DNA from: Flexithrix dorotheae DSM 6795
Lineage (GTDB): Bacteria; Bacteroidota; Bacteroidia; Cytophagales; Flammeovirgaceae
Assembly (NCBI RefSeq): GCF_000379765.1
Contig: NZ_KB903439.1
Location: forward strand, 62,001-126,000
DNA length: 64,000 bases
Direction of reading: 5' to 3'
The position numbers were made by a program, and so were the translations under genes. The notes under the pieces are model-generated. The model worked only from the letters and a program-made list of their open reading frames with translations. It was not told where the DNA came from and ran no database searches. The stretch's first letter is position 1; the number at the start of each line of letters is the position of its first letter. Shown piece by piece: positions 17,409-26,884 of this stretch.

Positions 17409-19721
17409 ATGCACCAAAACTTTTTAAGAGCCACATCTTTCCCTCAATTACAATTATTGCTATTTTCCATATTCGTTTTTTCAGCCTGTATGACCACTAA
17501 TGAGGAATCGGACCAGAGTAATCACAAAGAAATGACGGAAATTTTGAAGGAAGTGAATCTGAATTTTGAAAATGGTCAGAACCTATTTGCCAATTCTTCA
17601 AGAATTAAATATTTGGATAGTTTATTAGCTGTTTCCGCTGAGGAACAAAAATTCCCCTTATTATATGAAAAAGCCATCAATTTACTAAGAGCCGGTCATT
17701 CTCATGAGGCAGCTCAAATTTTCAACCAGCTCCAACAGGAAAAAAAGGAGCGTTTATTAAAGTCGGGATTATTCATGGATAAAATCCGGAAAATTCCTTT
17801 CTATCTTGGATTGAGCTATCTGAGGATTGGTGAACAGGAAAATTGTATCTTAAACCATACTTCAGCTTCCTGTATCATTCCCATTTCCCATGAAGGTTTT
17901 CATACCAAACAGGAAGGTTCCGAAATGGCGATAGAAACTTTTACACAAATCCTGAAAAATGAACCTAATGATTTTGCTACCAGGTGGCTTTTGAATATCG
18001 CTTATATGACATTGGGGAAATATCCGGAACAGGTTCCTTCAGACTGGCTAATTCCACTTTCTGCATTTGCATCTGACTATCCGCTTCCCCCGTTTACCGA
18101 TATTGCACAAAACATTGGGTTTGATTTCAGAGGATTAGCCGGTGGGTTAATTGTGGATGATTTCGATAATGATGAATTGCTGGATATTATGGTTTCGGAA
18201 TGGGGTCCGGATGATCAGTTGCATTATTTAAATAACAATGGAGATGGAACCTTCTCCGACCTCACTCTACAGGCGGGAATTCAGGAAATTACCGGAGGGT
18301 TAAACATGATTCAGGCCGATTATAACAATGATGGATTCCTGGATATTTTCATCCTTAGGGGGGCATGGCTCAATGAATTTGGCAAGCAACCCAATTCTTT
18401 GCTTAAAAATAATGGAGACAATACTTTTAGTGATGTAACCATTTCTTCAGGGCTTTTGTCATACCATCCTACCCAGTCCGCCACCTGGAATGATTTTAAC
18501 AATGATGGCTGGCTGGATTTATTTATTGGGAATGAATCTAACGGAACAAATGAAGGCTTTCATTTCAGTGAATTATTCCTCAACAATCAGGATGGGACTT
18601 TTAGCGATAAAGCCAGTTCAGCGGGTTTGCTTGTCAATAAGGCAGGGTTTAGATTATCTTCCTATTACATTAAAGGAGTGACATCCGGGGATTATAATAA
18701 TGATGGCTGGCAGGATATTTATGTTTCTACTGGGGTATTTAAAAAGGCCCAGAATTTTTTGTTCAGAAATAATGGGGTAAATGAAAATGGCGAATTGACT
18801 TTTACCGATGTTACCAGAGAGGCAGGGCTAGGTGGGCAAAATTCTACTTTTTCCACCTGGTTTTGGGATTACAATAATGATGGTCATCCGGATATTTTTG
18901 CTTCAAGTTATTTCAGAGGAGAATTCAGAGGAAGTATCATCAAGGACATTGCCCTGGAATATTCGGGGATAGCTCATCAGGCAGAAAAGGGATTTTTATA
19001 TAAAAATAATGGGGATGGCACTTTTCAAAATGTCAGCGAAGCAACCAACCTGAATAGAATTATTTATGCCATGGGGGCAAATTTTGGAGATCTGGATAAC
19101 GATGGGTTTCTGGATATGTATTTGGGAACTGGAAATATAGAATTGAATACCATTATGCCAAATAAGATGTTTCGCAACAAGGATGGAGAAGCTTTTCAGG
19201 ATGTAACTACTGCCGGAGGGTTTGGAAACATTCAGAAAGGACATGGCGTGGCCTTTGCCGATCTGGATCATGATGGTGACCAGGATGTACTTATTTCCAT
19301 GGGAGGAGCTTTTGAAGGCGATGTCTATCAAAATACTTTTTACCAGAATCCGATAGCAGGAACTCCGGAGGAAAACAACTGGGTGATGATTTCCCTGGTT
19401 GGGGAAACCTCCAACCGGTTTGGGATTGGTTGCAGAATAGAGATTGAGATAGAAGATTCAACAGGCATAAGGAAAATTTACAGAGATGTAAACTCGGGTG
19501 GGAGCTTTGGCAGTAATCCTCTCCGACAGCACATCGGGTTGGGACTGGCTAGAAAAATTAAACAATTGAGTGTTTTTTGGACTGGAAATGAAAACCCTCA
19601 AATTTTCCAAAACCTGGAGGTGAATAAATATTACAGATTAAGGGAAAACAATTCCAGGCAGGAGGAAATTCATTTAAAAATTTTGGATTTCGAGTCAAAA
19701 AAATCGGCACATTATCACTAA
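17409..19721 (+). CDS. CRTAC1-like FG-GAP/VCBS and ASPIC/UnbV lipoprotein
   Basis: A 770-residue lipoprotein (signal ending FVFSAC). Residues about 35-215 look helical and TPR-like, with LLYEKAINLLRAGHSHEAAQ. The middle carries seven FG-GAP/VCBS motifs, for example DYNNDGFLDIFI, DFNNDGWLDLFIG, DYNNDGWQDIYV, DYNNDGHPDIFA and DLDHDGDQDVLIS, forming a beta-propeller. The C-terminus has an ASPIC/UnbV domain (NRFGIGCRIEIE, then RDVNSGGSFGSNPLRQHIGLG). Family members are common beside SusCD loci; their role is not established, and carbohydrate binding or surface assembly is proposed. The gene is convergent with the second susD across a bidirectional terminator. Confidence 0.88.
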   Translation: MHQNFLRATSFPQLQLLLFSIFVFSACMTTNEESDQSNHKEMTEILKEVNLNFENGQNLFANSSRIKYLDSLLAVSAEEQKFPLLYEKAINLLRAGHSHEAAQIFNQLQQEKKERLLKSGLFMDKIRKIPFYLGLSYLRIGEQENCILNHTSASCIIPISHEGFHTKQEGSEMAIETFTQILKNEPNDFATRWLLNIAYMTLGKYPEQVPSDWLIPLSAFASDYPLPPFTDIAQNIGFDFRGLAGGLIVDDFDNDELLDIMVSEWGPDDQLHYLNNNGDGTFSDLTLQAGIQEITGGLNMIQADYNNDGFLDIFILRGAWLNEFGKQPNSLLKNNGDNTFSDVTISSGLLSYHPTQSATWNDFNNDGWLDLFIGNESNGTNEGFHFSELFLNNQDGTFSDKASSAGLLVNKAGFRLSSYYIKGVTSGDYNNDGWQDIYVSTGVFKKAQNFLFRNNGVNENGELTFTDVTREAGLGGQNSTFSTWFWDYNNDGHPDIFASSYFRGEFRGSIIKDIALEYSGIAHQAEKGFLYKNNGDGTFQNVSEATNLNRIIYAMGANFGDLDNDGFLDMYLGTGNIELNTIMPNKMFRNKDGEAFQDVTTAGGFGNIQKGHGVAFADLDHDGDQDVLISMGGAFEGDVYQNTFYQNPIAGTPEENNWVMISLVGETSNRFGIGCRIEIEIEDSTGIRKIYRDVNSGGSFGSNPLRQHIGLGLARKIKQLSVFWTGNENPQIFQNLEVNKYYRLRENNSRQEEIHLKILDFESKKSAHYH

Positions 19722-19752
19722 AAAAAGGATTACTTTTTCAGTAATCCTTTTT
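19722..19752. terminator. Bidirectional terminator
   Basis: A 12-bp perfect stem AAAAAGGATTAC / GTAATCCTTTTT with a 7-nt loop begins directly after the CRTAC1-like stop codon. A and T runs on both sides let it serve both that gene and the convergent susD. Confidence 0.85.
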
Positions 19753-19878
19753 GTGAAAAATAGGTGAACTAGTGTGACTTTTAGAAAGTCTGTCCTAAGA
19801 AAATAAGAGAGATCTATCAGTGAATTAACAAGCTGACTATCAATACGAAACTCCTATTCTTATTTAATTCCTGTGACA

Positions 19879-21447
19879 CTAGTAATTTGGGTTTTGATCT
19901 GCCTGACTTATTTCGGAATTGGTATCAATTTCTCTAAGCGGAATTGGCCACAACTCGTGTTTACCCACCACATACGGTTTTCCATCGGCCAGCGCCATAT
20001 CATCATCTAATCCCCATCTCCTAAGGTCATTGTAACGGTGTTGCTCTCCGGCCAATTCTACTTCCCTTTCATGCATTATGATTTTCATCACATCCTCGGT
20101 GGTATTGGCTGGATAATCCGCTGTAGGATAAAGGGTCAGGTCATGATCCAGTGTTCTGTCCATATACAATTGAATATTAGGATTGGTTTTCTGATCAAGC
20201 GCTCTTTTTCTTACTCTATTCACCAATTCCAACACCTCGGAAATTGGCTTTCCATTATTCAATTTTGCCTCAGCCGCCATCAAAAGCACATCCGCAAATC
20301 TCATTAACCGGAAATTAATGCCAGAACTTTGGTTCCTGTCATCTCTAATATCATAGTTATGGTATTTTCTCCAGGCAATTAAACCACCGAACTCCTCTTT
20401 GGTGAAAGTTCCCTGAAACCAGGCTACACTGTCATCGTAAAAGGTTTGTTCATATCTTGGGTCACCCAATTCAAATCTATCAGCAAAATCCTGTCTTGGT
20501 CGCACGTTATTGAAACTTGCAAAGGCATATTCTACTCCTCTAAAAGTGTTCTCACCTCCTCCGTTATTATCAATTCCCCAAACAGATCCAAGAGCATCCT
20601 GAAACTGAACTTCAAAAAGGGATTCAACGCTATTTTCGGCAAGTGGTTCTTGTTCTTCCCCTATACCATTCCATCTAAAATTAGGCACCAGCCCGTATAA
20701 TCCATAATTCCCGTTAATTATTGCATCGAATTCAGCTTCGGCCTCAGCCCATTTTTCCTGATAAAGATATACTTTACCCAAATAACCGGCAGCAGCCCCG
20801 GAAGTAGCCCTTCCAGCATCACTTCCGTCATATTCCGATCGTGTGGGTAAATTATTTTTGGCAAATGTGAGATCCTCCTGAATGAGATTGTAAACTTCAG
20901 TCTGAGAAGCTCTTGGCTGGTTAATTGCATCATCCGGGGGAATCGTAATCAATGGTACCCCTCCCCACTTATTGGTAAGGTCAAAGTAAAAGGTAGCTCT
21001 TAAAAATCTTGCTTCAGCAATTAATCTGTTCTTAAGAGTTTCGTCCATTTCAATATCTGCAACCCCTGCCAGGAACCTATTAGCCCTGGAAACACCCTGG
21101 TAATAATCCCGCCACATTTCAAAGATTACTGTATTGTCCGACTCCCAGCTGTAATCCAGCATCTGTCTTAAAACAGCCTGGAGGTTGTTGGTTCCAAGAC
21201 TTTCATCAGTAGGCATATCATTACCAAAAAAATACATTCGGTTACATAAGCCTCTGGCCTGCCAGGAGGCATAAACTGAGGTAAGTCCCAACAAAGCATC
21301 TTGTTCAGTCTGGTAAAATGTGTTTACAGTTACTGCATTTGGATTATCAATATCCAATAGCTTTTCGTCATTACAGGAAATAATGACTGAGGTCAGTAAA
21401 ACCAGCGTTACCAACCCTGTTTTTATATATAATGAATATCTTTTCAT
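19879..21447 (-). CDS. SusD/RagB-type nutrient-binding lipoprotein (locus 2)
   Basis: A 522-residue SusD-like lipoprotein (signal ending SVIISC). The N-terminal block VNTFYQTEQDALLGLTSVYA and the region FLRATFYFDLTNKWGGVPLI are typical, as are SGAAAGYLGKVYLY and the C-terminal HEREVELAGEQHRYNDLRRWG. The last block HELWPIPLREIDTN with a final QNPNY is the usual SusD ending. It follows susC by 30 bp on the same strand. It should bind a glycan or glycan-derived ligand for its SusC partner; sequence similarity to the locus 1 SusD is low, so a different ligand is likely. Confidence 0.93.
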   Translation of the reverse strand: MKRYSLYIKTGLVTLVLLTSVIISCNDEKLLDIDNPNAVTVNTFYQTEQDALLGLTSVYASWQARGLCNRMYFFGNDMPTDESLGTNNLQAVLRQMLDYSWESDNTVIFEMWRDYYQGVSRANRFLAGVADIEMDETLKNRLIAEARFLRATFYFDLTNKWGGVPLITIPPDDAINQPRASQTEVYNLIQEDLTFAKNNLPTRSEYDGSDAGRATSGAAAGYLGKVYLYQEKWAEAEAEFDAIINGNYGLYGLVPNFRWNGIGEEQEPLAENSVESLFEVQFQDALGSVWGIDNNGGGENTFRGVEYAFASFNNVRPRQDFADRFELGDPRYEQTFYDDSVAWFQGTFTKEEFGGLIAWRKYHNYDIRDDRNQSSGINFRLMRFADVLLMAAEAKLNNGKPISEVLELVNRVRKRALDQKTNPNIQLYMDRTLDHDLTLYPTADYPANTTEDVMKIIMHEREVELAGEQHRYNDLRRWGLDDDMALADGKPYVVGKHELWPIPLREIDTNSEISQADQNPNY

Positions 21448-21477
21448 TTTCTATCAATTTTAATTTAACATGGTTAA

Positions 21478-24400
21478 TTAGAAGGTAACCTGAACACCAA
21501 ACAGGAATGATCTTGGTTGAGGGTAATTGTTAGCATCTATACCTCTTGACCTGCTGTAAGAACCCGGACTTTGATCCTGAGTATCAGAACTGATTTCAGG
21601 ATCATAACCTTCATAACTTGTTATGGTAAATAAATTCTGGGCGGTAGCATAAAGTCTCAATCGGGAAATAGCTCCATTGCTAAAACTTTCCAGGATAGCC
21701 GGAGAGAAATTATAACCAAAGGTGATATTTCTGGCTCTTAAATAAGCTCCATCTCCAATAAATCTGCTTGATTCTCTGGTATTATTTGCCGGATCACCAC
21801 CAATTGCTCTTGGAATAGTGTTGGAAGTTCCTTCCCCTTTCCAATAACCCAAGGTTCTTTGCTCGAAATTAAAGGTTCTCAACATTCCTTCGGAAAAGTA
21901 CCTGTAACCATAATACAATTCCACACCTTCTACACCTTGTAAAAACATATTAAAATCGAATCCTTTATAAGATGCATTTAAGGTTAATCCATAAGTGATG
22001 TCAGGAATAGGATCACCAAGATAGGTTCTGTCATCAGGATTGATGACGCCATCCCCATTCAAATCTCTAAATCGAATATCTCCAGGTGCCGCATTTGGCT
22101 GAGTAGCATGGTTATCCACTTCTGTTTGATTCTGGAAAATGCCATCCATCTCATACCCATAGAACGATCCGATTGGAATCCCCTCATCTATTCTGGTTAC
22201 ATTTGTTACATTTACATTTCCATCTACAATAGGTTGGGCTCCACCTAAATCAAGAAACTCATTATCAAGTGTAGCAAAATTGGCTGAAACACTATATTGA
22301 AATTCCCCAAAAGATTTTCGGTAGGTAGCCGCCAGTTCAAATCCTTTGTTTCTTACTGAACCCACATTTCTGGTAGGGGCATTCGTGATACCAGTGGATA
22401 CCGGAGGCGGAACCGGAATAAGAATATCCTCTGTTTCTTTCACAAAATAATCCATATTCAGGATTAGCTTATTATCAAAAAGACCAACATCCAGCCCCAC
22501 ATTGGTTTGAGTAGACGTTTCCCATTGCAAAGTGGCAGGGACTAATTGTCTTTGCCCAACTCCAGTGGCCAGGGTCCCATTAAAAATATAATTGATGGTG
22601 GATTCCAATACAGGCTGGAAACTATAGTTACCAATTTCCTGAAAACCAGTTTGTCCCCATCCTGCCCTTGCTTTTAAATCACTAATGAAGGTCACATTAT
22701 CGAAAAATGATTCTTCACTTATTCTCCAACCTAAAGAGGCTGAGGGGAAAACACCCCATTTATTTCCATCTGAAAATCTTGAAGAACCATCCCGCCTGAT
22801 ATTGGCTGTTAACAGGTAACGATCCTTAAAGCTGTAGTTTACCCTACCCAGATAAGATACCAGGGCAAATTTTTGTAAAGTACCACTTACCGCAGGTACC
22901 GCATTTACTCCATTTAATACCCTTACAATGTCATTAGTAGTATTTCTTCCTGAGGCCAGTGCATTCCTCTGGTCGTAGGTTTGTCTTGTGTATCCGGCAA
23001 TTACTTCCAGGGAATGTTCCTCTCCAAAGTTTTTACTGTAAGTAAGGGTATTTTCAATCAAAGGAGAAATTGAGGTGACATTGTTTTCTGATAAAGAAGC
23101 AAATGGCTGGTTCCTTCTATCTCCAAATTCATAAATTGGCCGGAATGAATATCTGTTTGCAATAATAACATCTCCTCCCAGACTTAATTTATATTTCAAG
23201 CCTCTCAAAATCTCATATTCCCCGTAAACATTACCCAATATTCTATGACGAGTGGTTTGATCATCAAATAATTCTGCAACCCCTACCGGATTATTGGCAT
23301 CCTGCTCATCAATAATTCTGTTTCCTGAAAAGCCTCCCGCATTATTTTCATCATAAACTGGTCTGTTGGGAGGATAATGAAGCATGCCAAAGAAAATGCC
23401 TCCAATATCAGCTTCATCTGTAAAAGTTCTACTTACACTTAAAGTCTGACCAAATTTAAATTTCCCTTGTTTAAAGTCTGTATTGACTCTTAAACTATAT
23501 CTTTCAAATCCTGTACTTCTTACTATTCCCGTCTGATCGAAATAATTTAGCGATACATTAAATCTGGCATTTTCTGTACCACCGGAAACACCAAAATCAA
23601 TATTATAAATTGGAGCAGTTTGGAAAACCTCTTCCTGCCAGTCGGTAAGATTCACAAGTTCGTTAGGATCCTGAAGTGCTACCACTCTGGGAAGTCCAGC
23701 ATTATCGGTTAAAGCATCAGAAATTTCCTTATATCCATTGATATCTGTCAATTCCAGCTTCCTCCAAGGTTCCTGTGTACCAATATAAGAGTTAAAAGTA
23801 ACTTGCGTTTTCCCGGCTTTTCCTCTTTTTGTAGTGATCAGGATAACACCATTGGCCGCTCTTGCACCATAAATTGCCCCGGCTGATGCATCTTTCAATA
23901 CTTCGATTGACTCTATATCAGTAGGATTGATATTGGCTAATGCATTTACCCTTCCACTTCCAATATTAGCATTAATAACAGGGATTCCATCAATTACAAA
24001 AAGTGGTTGAGAATTGCCTATAGAGCCTACTCCCCTGATTTGTACATCCATGGCACCACCCGGTCTTCCTGATTGCTGAATATTTACTCCGGCCACCCTT
24101 CCTTGTAATCCTTGTTCCACTGTGGTTACGGAAACGTTTTTAAATTCATCCCCGGAAACGGATGAAACCGCTCCTGTCAGATCTCTTCTTTCCTGAGTAC
24201 CGTATCCAACTACCACTACTTCCTTCAATTGTTGAAGATCTTCTTCCAACTGTACATTGATGGAAGATTGGTTGCCTACGGTAACCTCCTGGGTTACATA
24301 GCCAATGTAGGAATAGACCAAAATAGCATTTTCCACTGAAACAGAAATTTTATAATTCCCATCAATATCAGTGGTCGTACCGGTGCTCGAGCCTTTCACG

Positions 24401-24876
24401 ATAATACTTACCCCTGGTAAAGGTTCATCAGTTCCGGAGGCAGATACTGATCCGGAAATAACTGTTTGGAATAGGGATTCCTCTATTTCTTCCCTGATTT
24501 TAGGCTGACCTATTTTCCTTTTGGTTACATAAATGTTTTCGTTAATTCTTTTAAAACCCAAACCAGTTTCTTTGGAAATGCTTCTTAAAAGGTTGGCCAG
24601 GGAGACATTCTTTTGATTGGCATTTATCCTGAATCGGTCATTCACCAATTCGCCACTATAAGTAAAGCTAAAACCGGTATTCTCTTCAATTTTAGAAAAC
24701 ACTTGTTTGAGCTGCTCGTTTTCTGCATCAATGTTCAGATAAACATCTTCGATGCTTTTGACCTGTGCGGATGTATTCTCAGCCGACAAAAAATTAAAAA
24801 ATGTCAGTTGGAGAATGAACCCGTAAAAACTTAATTTAGACATATACCAAATTTGTCTTAGTAGTTTCAATTTCAT
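21478..24876 (-). CDS. SusC/RagA-type TonB-dependent transporter with STN domain (locus 2)
   Basis: An 1132-residue outer-membrane transporter built like the one in locus 1: signal region starting MKLKLLRQIWYMSKL, STN domain (about 45-112, EQLKQVFSKIEENTGFSFTY), regulatory-like beta domain (about 142-215, EPLPGVSIIVKGSSTGTTTD), plug (about 220-360, with LFVIDGIPV and IEVLKDASAGAIYGARAANG), then the barrel. The STN domain and the upstream fecR-sigma pair indicate signal-transducing uptake. The start is the ATG at 24874-24876. The N-terminal KLLRQI..MSK block is shared with the locus 1 SusC. Confidence 0.95.
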   Translation of the reverse strand: MKLKLLRQIWYMSKLSFYGFILQLTFFNFLSAENTSAQVKSIEDVYLNIDAENEQLKQVFSKIEENTGFSFTYSGELVNDRFRINANQKNVSLANLLRSISKETGLGFKRINENIYVTKRKIGQPKIREEIEESLFQTVISGSVSASGTDEPLPGVSIIVKGSSTGTTTDIDGNYKISVSVENAILVYSYIGYVTQEVTVGNQSSINVQLEEDLQQLKEVVVVGYGTQERRDLTGAVSSVSGDEFKNVSVTTVEQGLQGRVAGVNIQQSGRPGGAMDVQIRGVGSIGNSQPLFVIDGIPVINANIGSGRVNALANINPTDIESIEVLKDASAGAIYGARAANGVILITTKRGKAGKTQVTFNSYIGTQEPWRKLELTDINGYKEISDALTDNAGLPRVVALQDPNELVNLTDWQEEVFQTAPIYNIDFGVSGGTENARFNVSLNYFDQTGIVRSTGFERYSLRVNTDFKQGKFKFGQTLSVSRTFTDEADIGGIFFGMLHYPPNRPVYDENNAGGFSGNRIIDEQDANNPVGVAELFDDQTTRHRILGNVYGEYEILRGLKYKLSLGGDVIIANRYSFRPIYEFGDRRNQPFASLSENNVTSISPLIENTLTYSKNFGEEHSLEVIAGYTRQTYDQRNALASGRNTTNDIVRVLNGVNAVPAVSGTLQKFALVSYLGRVNYSFKDRYLLTANIRRDGSSRFSDGNKWGVFPSASLGWRISEESFFDNVTFISDLKARAGWGQTGFQEIGNYSFQPVLESTINYIFNGTLATGVGQRQLVPATLQWETSTQTNVGLDVGLFDNKLILNMDYFVKETEDILIPVPPPVSTGITNAPTRNVGSVRNKGFELAATYRKSFGEFQYSVSANFATLDNEFLDLGGAQPIVDGNVNVTNVTRIDEGIPIGSFYGYEMDGIFQNQTEVDNHATQPNAAPGDIRFRDLNGDGVINPDDRTYLGDPIPDITYGLTLNASYKGFDFNMFLQGVEGVELYYGYRYFSEGMLRTFNFEQRTLGYWKGEGTSNTIPRAIGGDPANNTRESSRFIGDGAYLRARNITFGYNFSPAILESFSNGAISRLRLYATAQNLFTITSYEGYDPEISSDTQDQSPGSYSRSRGIDANNYPQPRSFLFGVQVTF

Positions 24877-24970
24877 ATCTTTAAATGTTAAGTGGGAAAA
24901 TTTTTCTGCTTATTTTCCATTGCTCGTCTGACGACCAATCAAATTAGAGCAATTGAAAAAAATCAAATCT

Positions 24971-24996
24971 CGGAGCCTCAGGGCTCCGTTTTTTTT
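24971..24996. promoter_or_regulatory. Hairpin in the fecR-susC gap, locus 2
   Basis: A G+C-rich stem CGGAGCC / GGCTCCG (24971-24988) lies in the 134-bp gap between fecR and susC. It is followed by T8 on the plus strand. On the minus strand, the direction of the operon, a T7 run follows after about seven bases. It could act as an attenuator-like partial terminator between the regulatory and the transport genes, or as a plus-strand terminator. Confidence 0.6.
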
Positions 24997-25010
24997 AGCT
25001 GCTGTTCATA

Positions 25011-26081
25011 TTAAGTTTCAGTTTTATGTATAATGACCTGTTTTTTTTGCGTGTTAATTTTTGCCTTAAACTTCAGGGAATACTGCAAACCTTCAATTAC
25101 TTTTTCCAGGGATTTATCTGAAAAAGTACCGTTTATTTTTCCCGGAATATCGTGGAAATCTCCACCGGGAAATATAAATTCATACCCATACCATCTTTCC
25201 AGCTCCTTGATTACGTCATGAAAAGCTGCATTTTTAAATACAAGAATGTTATCCTTCCAATAAATTTTTAAATTCTCTACGAATACCTTTTGATACTGAC
25301 CTGTTTTCTTTCTGAAAGAAATAACCTCATTTGGAGTTAATACCTCACTAAATTCCATTTCTGATTCCTCATTTCCAGAGGTCATTACCTTACCGGAGAG
25401 TACCGCAACCTCCACTGTTTCTTCCTGCGGAAAGGACTTTACATTAAATGAGGTCCCCAAAACTTTAATCTTTAATTTTTCCGTGTTCACAATGAAGGGA
25501 AAATGTTTGTTTTTGACTACATCAAAAAAGGCTTCTCCCTCCAGGGATATTTTTCTGTTTTGTGAAAAATGCTTGGGAAAAGTTATTTTACTTCCCGCAT
25601 TTAATTTAACCATACTGCCATCGGGAAGCTTTAAAGAAAGCTTATTTCCATTGGTTGTACTCCTTGTTATACACTCGGTTTTTGTATCCTTTTTTTCCTC
25701 TGTCGGTCCATCCTCATTTAAATAAAACCAGCCCACTCCAATAAAAAGTAAAATGGTGGCTGCCACTTTAAAAAAGTTATTGAATACAAAAGTTTGTGCT
25801 TTACCCTTTTCTTTCAAGCTTTTTTCAGAAGCATTTTCAGGTTGATAGGACAAAATGCTATTTAAAGTTCGTTCATATTCAGCATGTGAAGGTTCTAAAG
25901 TGGATCTTTTCATTCCAAACAATAGCTCTCTGGCCATTAAGGCCCTCTCCCTGCTCTCTTCATTAGTAGAGTTGATCCATTCCTGAAAAAATGATTCATT
26001 TTCCGGACGATCCCCCTTAACCCATGCAATAAAGTCAGGATCCATTAAAAAATCTTCAATATCGTATTGATTATACTTCAT
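25011..26081 (-). CDS. FecR-family anti-sigma factor (locus 2)
   Basis: A 356-residue inner-membrane anti-sigma protein. A cytoplasmic N-terminus of about 100 residues is followed by a membrane segment near 100-120 (FKVAATILLFIGVGWFYL). The FecR domain has NKLSLKLPDGSMVKLNAGS, ISLEGEAFFDVVKN and KVLGTSFNVKSFP. The C-terminal DUF4974 block contains VIKELERWYGYEFIF and SLEKVIEGLQ. It is encoded between the ECF sigma and susC genes and should pass the substrate signal from the SusC STN domain to the sigma factor. Confidence 0.93.
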   Translation of the reverse strand: MKYNQYDIEDFLMDPDFIAWVKGDRPENESFFQEWINSTNEESRERALMARELLFGMKRSTLEPSHAEYERTLNSILSYQPENASEKSLKEKGKAQTFVFNNFFKVAATILLFIGVGWFYLNEDGPTEEKKDTKTECITRSTTNGNKLSLKLPDGSMVKLNAGSKITFPKHFSQNRKISLEGEAFFDVVKNKHFPFIVNTEKLKIKVLGTSFNVKSFPQEETVEVAVLSGKVMTSGNEESEMEFSEVLTPNEVISFRKKTGQYQKVFVENLKIYWKDNILVFKNAAFHDVIKELERWYGYEFIFPGGDFHDIPGKINGTFSDKSLEKVIEGLQYSLKFKAKINTQKKQVIIHKTET

Positions 26082-26200
26082 AAATTATCCCTTTGATTAT
26101 AAAAGACCCCAGGCCTTCATTTTCCATCGTTTTTTTTATTTTTTTTAAAAAAAACTTTAAAAAGTTCAGATTTTGCTCTGCAAATGCCTCTTGATATGTT

Positions 26201-26884
26201 TTAAAGAAACCTGAAAAGGTAGGTTAAAATAATGATGTAGGAGATTAACACTATTCCTTTAAGGTGATGAATTGATTTATACAATAAATTTTGGGCAGAT
26301 TTAGGATTAGAAAAATTCATGAGGACTGAAATTTCTGCCAAATTTAAATTTTCAAAATAATAATAATAGATAATCTCCCTTTGCTTACTGGTTAGTTTTT
26401 GTAATGCCGCATTTAGCCTTTTTTTCTGCTCTTCTTTTATTTGTTGATTGATCAAAATACTTTCGGTGGAAAAACTAATAGCAAAGTCGTAACAATCCAG
26501 TATATTTTCCTTGTAATCAATTTTTTTATTTTTTCTTAATTTGCCAATCAATCTGGTTTTAACAGACCTGAACAAGTAAAATTTAATAGAGGTGGTATCC
26601 GAAAGTTTTTGCCTTTTTTTGATTAATTCAATAAATAAATCCTGAATAACATCGTGAATCAGGTTTTTATCGAAGGTAAATTGACTGGCATAATTGTACA
26701 ATGTTTTGTAGTAGAACTTGTAAATATTGATCAAAGCTACCTCACTACCATTCTTAAATTCTTTCCAAATTTGTAATTCACTTTTCTGACTAAAATAAGC
26801 TCGCGGGTTACTTTCCTTCTCAGGGTAAGGATGAAGGTTTTTGGCATCCGTAAGTGGATTTTTCCGCAGTTTTTCCATTTTCAT
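26201..26884 (-). CDS. ECF sigma factor with hydrophobic C-terminal tail (locus 2)
   Basis: A 227-residue ECF-type sigma-70 factor. Region 2 lies at about 45-115 (NLIHDVIQDLFIELIKKRQ, KFYLFRSVKTRLIGKLRK). Region 4 lies at about 150-205 (LTSKQREIIYYYYFENLNLA and a helix-turn-helix ending SAQNLLYKSIHHLKG). The last 17 residues, IVLISYIIILTYLFRFL, are almost entirely hydrophobic and long enough to enter or span a membrane, which is unusual for a sigma factor. It lies upstream of fecR-susCD on the same strand, 119 bp away. The start is an ATG (MKMEK); a second Met at position 3 is possible. Confidence 0.9.
   Translation of the reverse strand: MKMEKLRKNPLTDAKNLHPYPEKESNPRAYFSQKSELQIWKEFKNGSEVALINIYKFYYKTLYNYASQFTFDKNLIHDVIQDLFIELIKKRQKLSDTTSIKFYLFRSVKTRLIGKLRKNKKIDYKENILDCYDFAISFSTESILINQQIKEEQKKRLNAALQKLTSKQREIIYYYYFENLNLAEISVLMNFSNPKSAQNLLYKSIHHLKGIVLISYIIILTYLFRFL

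Noticed and set aside
19769-19882. Inverted repeat ACTAGTGTGAC / GTGACACTAGT around 100 bp
   Set aside because: The arms differ at one position and one lies in the SusD stop region; likely chance.
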